A stretch of DNA of 64,000 nt from NCBI GenBank assembly GCA_963676415.1, contig OY781097.1, forward strand, positions 4,278,001-4,342,000, in the 5' to 3' direction. The translations under genes and the position numbers were made by a program. Shown piece after piece: positions 59,341-64,000 of the stretch; the first letter of the stretch is position 1; every line of letters starts with the position of its first letter. Under the pieces are notes generated by a model. That model had not been told where the DNA came from. It made no database searches and worked only from the letters and a program-made list of their open reading frames with translations. The stretch is from G963662905 sp963676415. GTDB taxonomy: Bacteria; Bacteroidota; Bacteroidia; Bacteroidales; WRLA01.

Positions 59341-59389
59341 GATGCGAGGAATTTATTTGGAGGAGGCAAGTCTCCAAAAACCTCGCATC
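59341..59389. repeat. Nested palindrome upstream of mazG
   Basis: GATGCGAGG (59341-59349) pairs with CCTCGCATC (59381-59389), and inside it TTTGGAG pairs with CTCCAAA. The hairpin stands in the divergent region between the PagL-like gene and mazG. It could be a terminator-like or regulatory structure, or a REP-type repeat. Confidence 0.45.
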
Positions 59390-59423
59390 AAGCATTTGCG
59401 GATAAAAAACTATCAAATTAATG

Positions 59424-59431
59424 TACTTTTG
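59424..59431 (+). promoter_or_regulatory. -7 box of the mazG-nadB-gammaCA unit
   Basis: TACTTTTG, an exact TAnnTTTG, about 40 nt before the mazG start. A TTTG lies 25 nt upstream (59395-59398), somewhat farther than the usual -33 distance. Confidence 0.5.
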
Positions 59432-59470
59432 CCGCAAAAGCCGCATTGATGCCGGCTAAAATCAAACAAG

Positions 59471-60256
59471 ATGGAAGAAAAACTAAAAGCATTTGAACGT
59501 TTACTCACAATAATGGACGAATTGAGGGCGCAATGTCCCTGGGACAAAAAACAAACCATTGAAAGCCTCCGCTACCTCACCATCGAAGAAACTTATGAGC
59601 TATCGGATGCTATTATTGAAGGAAATTTGGATGAACTTAAAAAAGAACTTGGCGACCTGATGCTGCACCTTGTTTTTTATAGCAAAATTGCCGACGAGAA
59701 AAAAGCCTTCAATATCACCGATGTACTCAACGGAATCAGTGAAAAGCTGATTGCACGCCATCCCCACATCTATGGTGATGTAAAAGTTGCCAACGACAAG
59801 GATGTAGCAGACAATTGGGAAAAAATAAAGCTCCAAAAAGAAGGGAAAAAATCAGTGCTTCAAGGTGTTCCCTCTTCCCTTCCACCCCTTGTAAAAGCCT
59901 ATCGCATGCAGGAAAAAGCAGCCGGAGTTGGTTTCGACTGGGAAAAACCGGAGCAGGTCTGGGAAAAAGTTTTGGAAGAAATGGACGAAATGCGTGATGA
60001 GGCTGCAAAAACAGACAATCACGATAAAACCGAAATGGAGTTTGGCGACCTGCTTTTTGCCTTGGTCAATTATGCCCGCTTTATTGGTGTCAATCCGGAA
60101 GATGCCCTTGAAAAAACCAACCGGAAATTCAAAAGCCGTTTTCAGTATTTGGAACAAAAAGTAAGGGAAAACCAATTAAATCTCAGTGAGATGAGCCTGG
60201 ACGAAATGGACCGATACTGGAACGAAGCAAAAAAACTGGAACACAGGGAGCAATAA
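59471..60256 (+). CDS. mazG: Nucleoside triphosphate pyrophosphohydrolase MazG
   Basis: 261 aa, full-length MazG with two tandem MazG folds. The first has QCPWDKKQTIESLRYLTIEE, with EExxE metal ligands and KKELGDLMLHLVFYSKI; the second has FDWEKPEQVWEKVLEEMDEM and EFGDLLFALVNYARFIGVNP. The enzyme hydrolyses (d)NTPs to NMP and pyrophosphate and helps clear damaged nucleotides; in E. coli it also lowers ppGpp effects. It leads a unit with nadB (42 nt gap). Confidence 0.95.
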   Translation: MEEKLKAFERLLTIMDELRAQCPWDKKQTIESLRYLTIEETYELSDAIIEGNLDELKKELGDLMLHLVFYSKIADEKKAFNITDVLNGISEKLIARHPHIYGDVKVANDKDVADNWEKIKLQKEGKKSVLQGVPSSLPPLVKAYRMQEKAAGVGFDWEKPEQVWEKVLEEMDEMRDEAAKTDNHDKTEMEFGDLLFALVNYARFIGVNPEDALEKTNRKFKSRFQYLEQKVRENQLNLSEMSLDEMDRYWNEAKKLEHREQ

Positions 60257-60298
60257 AATCCCTTTCTTTTTCATATTTATATTTGAAAGATTTTTAAG

Positions 60299-61864
60299 AT
60301 GCGCATTAAAACTGACTTTCTGATTATCGGCTCAGGCATTGCCGGACTTAGCTATGCCCTGAAAGTTGCCGAACACGGCAAAGTACTGATCGTAACCAAA
60401 ACGCAGGCCGATGAAACCGCCACGCGCTATGCACAAGGCGGTATTGCGGCTGTTATGTACACACCCGACACATACGAAAAACATATTCAGGACACACTCA
60501 ATGCAGGCGACTATCTGAACAACGAAACAGCGGTCAGGCTTTGCATTACAGAATCGACCGAACGCATTAAAGAGCTCATTGAATGGGGCACAAATTTCGA
60601 TAAAGACAAATCGGGCCGATATTCTTTAGGCAAAGAAGGCGGCCATTCGGAACATCGCGTACTGCACCACAAAGACAGCACCGGTCTGGAAATCGAACGC
60701 GCTTTACTAAAAGCTGTTGAAAAACATGAAAACATTGAGCTGCGCGAAAACTGCTTTGCGCTCGACCTGCTCACACAGCACCATCTCGGAGAAGAAGTAA
60801 AAAGAAAAAACAGCAATATCATTTGCTATGGAGCTTATGTACTCGACCCGAAAAACAACGAAATTCATACCGTATTGGCCAAAACCACGATGCTGGCAAC
60901 CGGAGGTGCGGGCAATGTCTATTATACAACGACCAATCCCAAAACCGCAACCGGTGATGGCGTAGCAATGACCTACAGGGCAAAAGGGATCATTAACCAT
61001 ATGGAATTCATGCAGTTCCACCCTACTTCGCTTTACAATCCGGGCGAAAAACCTTCTTTTTTAATTACCGAAGCCCTAAGAGGATACGGCGCCATCCTCA
61101 AAACGATCGACGGCAAGGAATTTATGCATAAATACGACGAACGCGAATCCCTTGCGCCTCGGGATATTGTTGCACGCGCAATTGACAACGAGCTAAAAAT
61201 CAGCGGCGAAGAACATGTTTGCCTCGATTGCCGTCATCTCGATAAAAACGGACTGATTCGGAGTTTCCCGACAATTTACGCCAAATGCCTGAGCATCAAT
61301 ATCGATATCACCAAAGAAATGATTCCTGTAATTCCAGCTGCCCACTATACCTGTGGCGGGATTAAAACCGATCTGGAAGGACGGACATCCATTCAAAACC
61401 TCTATGCATCAGGCGAATGCGCTTCAACCGGGCTGCATGGCGCCAACCGTTTGGCATCAAACTCCCTGCTCGAATCTGTGGTTTTTTCGCATCGTGCTGC
61501 CGGTGATGCCATCAGAAATTCCAAAAAAAATACTTTTTGTGATGAAATCCCAGACTGGGACGCCGAAGGCATGGCAATGAACGAAGAGATGATCCTCATT
61601 ACCCAGTCGCTCAAAGAAGTACAACTGCTTATGTCGAGCTATGTAGGAATTGTGCGCTCAAACCTGAGATTAAGAAGAGCCCTCGACCGCCTGGAAATTA
61701 TTTACCGCGAAACGGAAGATTTATACAACAGATCCATTATTAACACATCCATATGTGAACTTCGCAACATTATAAACGTTGCATACCTGATTATCAAATC
61801 GGCCACGGACCGCAAGGAAAGCATTGGCCTTCATTTTTCAATTGATTATCCAAAAAAGAAATAA
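60299..61864 (+). CDS. nadB: L-aspartate oxidase NadB
   Basis: 521 aa, FAD-dependent first enzyme of de novo NAD synthesis (aspartate to iminoaspartate). Dinucleotide-binding GSGIAGLSYALKVAEHGKVL at the N-terminus, the RYAQGGIAAV motif, HHKDSTGLEIERALLKAVEK, EFMQFHPTSLYNPG, the succinate-dehydrogenase-like Arg region (PRDIVARAIDNE), and ASTGLHGANRLASNSLLESV. Length is normal. NadA and NadC are not in the window. One nucleotide separates its stop from the next start, so the unit mazG-nadB-gammaCA is probably one transcript. Confidence 0.96.
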   Translation: MRIKTDFLIIGSGIAGLSYALKVAEHGKVLIVTKTQADETATRYAQGGIAAVMYTPDTYEKHIQDTLNAGDYLNNETAVRLCITESTERIKELIEWGTNFDKDKSGRYSLGKEGGHSEHRVLHHKDSTGLEIERALLKAVEKHENIELRENCFALDLLTQHHLGEEVKRKNSNIICYGAYVLDPKNNEIHTVLAKTTMLATGGAGNVYYTTTNPKTATGDGVAMTYRAKGIINHMEFMQFHPTSLYNPGEKPSFLITEALRGYGAILKTIDGKEFMHKYDERESLAPRDIVARAIDNELKISGEEHVCLDCRHLDKNGLIRSFPTIYAKCLSINIDITKEMIPVIPAAHYTCGGIKTDLEGRTSIQNLYASGECASTGLHGANRLASNSLLESVVFSHRAAGDAIRNSKKNTFCDEIPDWDAEGMAMNEEMILITQSLKEVQLLMSSYVGIVRSNLRLRRALDRLEIIYRETEDLYNRSIINTSICELRNIINVAYLIIKSATDRKESIGLHFSIDYPKKK

Positions 61865-61865
61865 A

Positions 61866-62393
61866 ATGGCACTGATAAAAACTGTAAAAGGGATGACGCC
61901 CAAAATCGGAAAAAACGTTTTTTTGGCCGACAATGCAACCATTGTTGGTGAAGTTGAAATGGGCGATGATTGCAGCATTTGGTTTAATGCTGTTGTGCGT
62001 GGCGATGTACACTATATCAAAATCGGCAAAAACGTAAACATACAAGATGGCGCCGTTATTCATTGCACCTACAAAAAATCACCGGTAAATATTGGCGATA
62101 ATGTTTCGATTGCACACAGCGCCATAGTGCACGGCTGCACCATAAAAGACAATGTTTTGGTAGGCATGGGCTCCATTATCATGGATGATGCCGTAATTGA
62201 AAGCAATTCCATCGTTGCTGCCGGCGCGCTGGTATCGAAAGGCACAGTGGTAAAATCCGGTGAAGTTTGGGCGGGCGTTCCTGCGAAAAAAATCAAAGAT
62301 ATGGATGCATCCCTGCTTGAAGGCGAGGTAAAAAGGATTTCAGGAAGCTACAATATGTACGCCAGCTGGTATGAAGACGGAAAGGAAGACTAA
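61866..62393 (+). CDS. Gamma-class carbonic anhydrase-like protein (YrdA/PaaY family)
   Basis: 175 aa from the ATG at 61866, directly after the nadB stop; an in-frame start 14 codons earlier lies inside nadB and is not used here. Left-handed beta-helix with hexapeptide repeats (FLADNATIVGEVEMGDDCSI, GDNVSIAHSAIVHGCTIKDN). The three zinc-ligand His are present: DGAVIHC, IAHSA and VHGC. Members hydrate CO2 or act on thioesters and are often of unknown physiological role. Its TAA overlaps the TAG of the convergent PrsW-like gene. Confidence 0.93.
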   Translation: MALIKTVKGMTPKIGKNVFLADNATIVGEVEMGDDCSIWFNAVVRGDVHYIKIGKNVNIQDGAVIHCTYKKSPVNIGDNVSIAHSAIVHGCTIKDNVLVGMGSIIMDDAVIESNSIVAAGALVSKGTVVKSGEVWAGVPAKKIKDMDASLLEGEVKRISGSYNMYASWYEDGKED

Positions 62394-63058
62394 AGTTTAT
62401 TGCCCTGCATCCCAATTTTCACTGCTTTAAATACCAGCAGTACGGCCAAAAGCGCACTACCTAAAGCTGCCAGTACAGACAGCACCATTTCGTCGGTGAT
62501 GAATGTGAAGCGGAACAGCCCATGAAAAAATACGGCTGCTACCAAACCCGTCATAGAATCGATAAAACGGTTATTGCGCAATTTGCCCAGGCCGACGAAA
62601 AAACCCATGATTGTTCCAAAAATAACGGAAGCCGGTGCGTATAGGAGCATTTCCCAGAGGCTGTCGAAATAAACTGGGTTTCCAAAGAAATTCCACCACA
62701 ACAGCCAGGAAGTAGCCAGCCCCAGTGAAGTCATAACAGAATAGACTATTCCATCGGATGGACTGCGAAATATCTTTTTAGGAACAGCATAAAACCTAAA
62801 TATCAGAAACTTAACAAACTCCTGCACGCCTCCGACCACAACAAATGCAAAAAACGTTGCCCGTTTCAGGCTTCTTGTAGTTTCAAAATCAAGAAGTGTT
62901 GCTATATATTGAGCCAATAAAACCAAAATCACGGCAGCAAAGCCCAGCAGGTAGCTATACAGCAAAACCTTATGCTCCCCTTTTGGAAACTTATACCGTA
63001 AATACAAATAAAACAGTATTGCGATCAATGGAGCAAGGAAGAGTGAAAAAGAGTTCAT
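62390..63058 (-). CDS. PrsW-like integral membrane protein (degenerate active site)
   Basis: 222 aa, seven or eight hydrophobic helices. It resembles PrsW intramembrane metalloproteases of the CAAX-protease/APH-1 superfamily: the motif corresponding to EExxK reads VQEFVKFLIFRF, followed by SPSDGIVYSVMTSLGLA and, later, FFHGLFRF with the second-motif His. The first Glu of the EE pair is Gln, and the usual FxxxEN motif is not obvious, so it may be inactive or a divergent member. The gene is convergent with the gamma carbonic anhydrase and overlaps its stop codon by 4 nt. Confidence 0.65.
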   Translation of the reverse strand: MNSFSLFLAPLIAILFYLYLRYKFPKGEHKVLLYSYLLGFAAVILVLLAQYIATLLDFETTRSLKRATFFAFVVVGGVQEFVKFLIFRFYAVPKKIFRSPSDGIVYSVMTSLGLATSWLLWWNFFGNPVYFDSLWEMLLYAPASVIFGTIMGFFVGLGKLRNNRFIDSMTGLVAAVFFHGLFRFTFITDEMVLSVLAALGSALLAVLLVFKAVKIGMQGNKL

Positions 63059-63141
63059 ATCTTATTGGTTTTATATGGTTTAGATCAAGTCTTTAGTTAC
63101 AAACCCTCGAAAGAGCCTAATTTATTAAACGCATTATAACC

Positions 63142-63149
63142 CAAATATA
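63142..63149 (-). promoter_or_regulatory. -7 box of the PrsW-like gene
   Basis: TATATTTG on the minus strand, an exact TAnnTTTG, about 84 nt before the start at 63058. No -33 element recognised. Confidence 0.35.
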
Positions 63150-63210
63150 CTAAATTTCTTACTTTTACGCTGTATTTTTTGGGAATATATGCGGATAACA
63201 TAAATTTAAC

Positions 63211-63483
63211 ATGAATAAAATAGAAATCAACTCCATAGATAAGGAAGAGGCGAAACGAAAGGGCATTGATGCCTGGCCGGTTTGGGAAAAAGAAATCAGC
63301 CGATTTGACTGGTTTTATGAGCAAGCTGAGGAGTGTTACATTCTTGAAGGCGAAGTTTTTATACAAACAGAAAACGAGACTTTCCACATAAAGGCGGGTG
63401 ATCTTGTCCGTTTCCCACAAGGATTGGCCTGCATTTGGGACATTAAATCACCCATCAGGAAACATTACCGCTTTGATGACTGA
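63211..63483 (+). CDS. Small cupin (DUF861/EutQ-like) protein
   Basis: 90 aa, a single cupin_3 domain: WPVWEKEISRFDWFYEQAEE, the first motif YILEGEVFIQTENETFHIKA, and the second motif GDLVRFPQGLACIWDIKSPI. The usual metal-binding His of cupins are largely replaced, as often in DUF861. No signal peptide, so cytoplasmic. rsgA starts 8 nt before its stop, in another frame, so the two are translationally coupled. Function unknown. Confidence 0.85.
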   Translation: MNKIEINSIDKEEAKRKGIDAWPVWEKEISRFDWFYEQAEECYILEGEVFIQTENETFHIKAGDLVRFPQGLACIWDIKSPIRKHYRFDD

Positions 63484-64000
63484 GCGCAATACAAAAAAAG
63501 CCACAGTAATGCGTTCTACAGGCAGCTGGTATTCGGTGCTCAGTGAAGACCAGCAGGTTTTGGATTGCAGGATCCGGGGCAAATTCCGCACAAAAGGGCT
63601 ACGGACCACGAATCCTGTTGCTGTTGGAGACCATGTACGAATCGAAAATGTGAATGGCGACTGGATGATTGTCCACATTGAAGACCGCCATAACTACATC
63701 ATCCGAAAATCAATAAAAAAATCCAAAGCACATCACATTATTGCAGCCAATATTGATCAGGCTCTTTTGATTGTTACTATGGCATTTCCCAAAACCAGCA
63801 TGGGTTTTATTAATCGTTTTTTGCTGACTGCCGAAGCCTATCACATACCCGCCACCATAGTTTTTAATAAGTCCGACCTCTACGAAAATGAAATCCGGAA
63901 ACGCTACGGGCATTTTAAAGATATTTATGAATCAGCCGGTTACAAAACCTTATTGGTTTCCGCATTAGAAGGCAGCAATATTGATGTTTTCCGGGAATTG
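63476..64000 (+). CDS. rsgA: Ribosome small-subunit-dependent GTPase A (RsgA), 5' part
   Basis: The first 175 codons are present; the gene continues past the window. The start ATG at 63476 overlaps the cupin stop. The OB-fold domain comes first (RSTGSWYSVLSEDQQVLDCR, RGKFRTKGLRTTNPVAVGDH), followed by the circularly permuted GTPase domain, which begins with the G4 motif (VFNKSDLYE) and the G5 region (LVSALEGSNI). RsgA acts late in 30S subunit maturation and removes immature-subunit factors. The G1 motif and the zinc knuckle lie outside the window. Confidence 0.95.
   Translation, partial: MTERNTKKATVMRSTGSWYSVLSEDQQVLDCRIRGKFRTKGLRTTNPVAVGDHVRIENVNGDWMIVHIEDRHNYIIRKSIKKSKAHHIIAANIDQALLIVTMAFPKTSMGFINRFLLTAEAYHIPATIVFNKSDLYENEIRKRYGHFKDIYESAGYKTLLVSALEGSNIDVFREL

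Overview
The window comes from a member of the Bacteroidota. The signs are outer-membrane and secreted proteins ending in type IX secretion (T9SS) C-terminal sorting domains, a T9SS plug-type protein (DUF5103), membrane-anchored TPR/AraC hybrid regulators, lipoproteins with short Bacteroidota-style signals, a sodium-pumping Nqr complex, and several TAnnTTTG -7 promoter motifs in place of sigma70 -10 boxes. No rRNA, tRNA or CRISPR array was seen. The content fits a chromosome; an order or genus cannot be fixed from it.

Layout. 1-1056: two small secreted proteins/lipoproteins (minus). 1359-1693: a MITE-like element. 1779-3686: a TPR-AraC regulator. 3755-4110: a fossil gene split by a second kind of miniature element. 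4303-8506: a two-gene operon, a YdiJ-like FAD/Fe-S 2-hydroxyacid dehydrogenase and an atypical NRAMP-like transporter. 8822-15620: a compact six-gene operon (minus), namely FadR-type regulator, 93-aa protein, 11-TM membrane protein, Tat-exported metallo-beta-lactamase-fold protein, CobW/G3E GTPase with a large unknown N-terminal domain, and exported MetX-like alpha/beta hydrolase. It has palindromic FadR-type operators at its promoter and an intrinsic terminator at its end. A PAS sensor protein without an output domain diverges from it. I could not match this operon to a described pathway, and it is the best candidate for an undescribed system here.

17448-24518: nqrABCDEF followed, after an intrinsic terminator, by the flavin transferase apbE that loads FMN on NqrB and NqrC. 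24839-26122: T9SS plug-family protein. 26180-26728: a decayed reductive-dehalogenase-like gene. 27058-31077: a seven-PAS hybrid histidine kinase. 31382-31972: Uma2-family protein. 32050-33115: a chimeric, transposon-interrupted relic of a GLUG/T9SS surface protein. 33357-35108: a second TPR-AraC regulator that diverges from the array downstream.

35237-54020: a tandem array of four giant LamG surface proteins (1436, 1439, 963 and 1940 aa). The first three are each followed by an 81-nt palindromic repeat and a 69-aa tripartite (signal peptide / Pro-Gly / TM / basic tail) protein; the fourth has only a broken remnant. The first three share long nearly identical DNA blocks around unrelated LamG or C-type-lectin modules, as expected if modules are exchanged by homologous recombination. 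54729-59268: a T9SS-exported protein, a second MITE copy, a DUF2807 lipoprotein and a PagL-like lipid A deacylase. 59471-64000: housekeeping genes mazG, nadB, a gamma carbonic anhydrase, a PrsW-like membrane protein, a cupin and the 5' part of rsgA.

The miniature elements fall into two families. One has GGTTCTAC termini and 8-bp target duplications; the other has AGTCTTTG inner termini and TAAATA flanks. Together with 35-nt hairpins and decayed genes, they show that the accessory parts of this window are actively rearranged.
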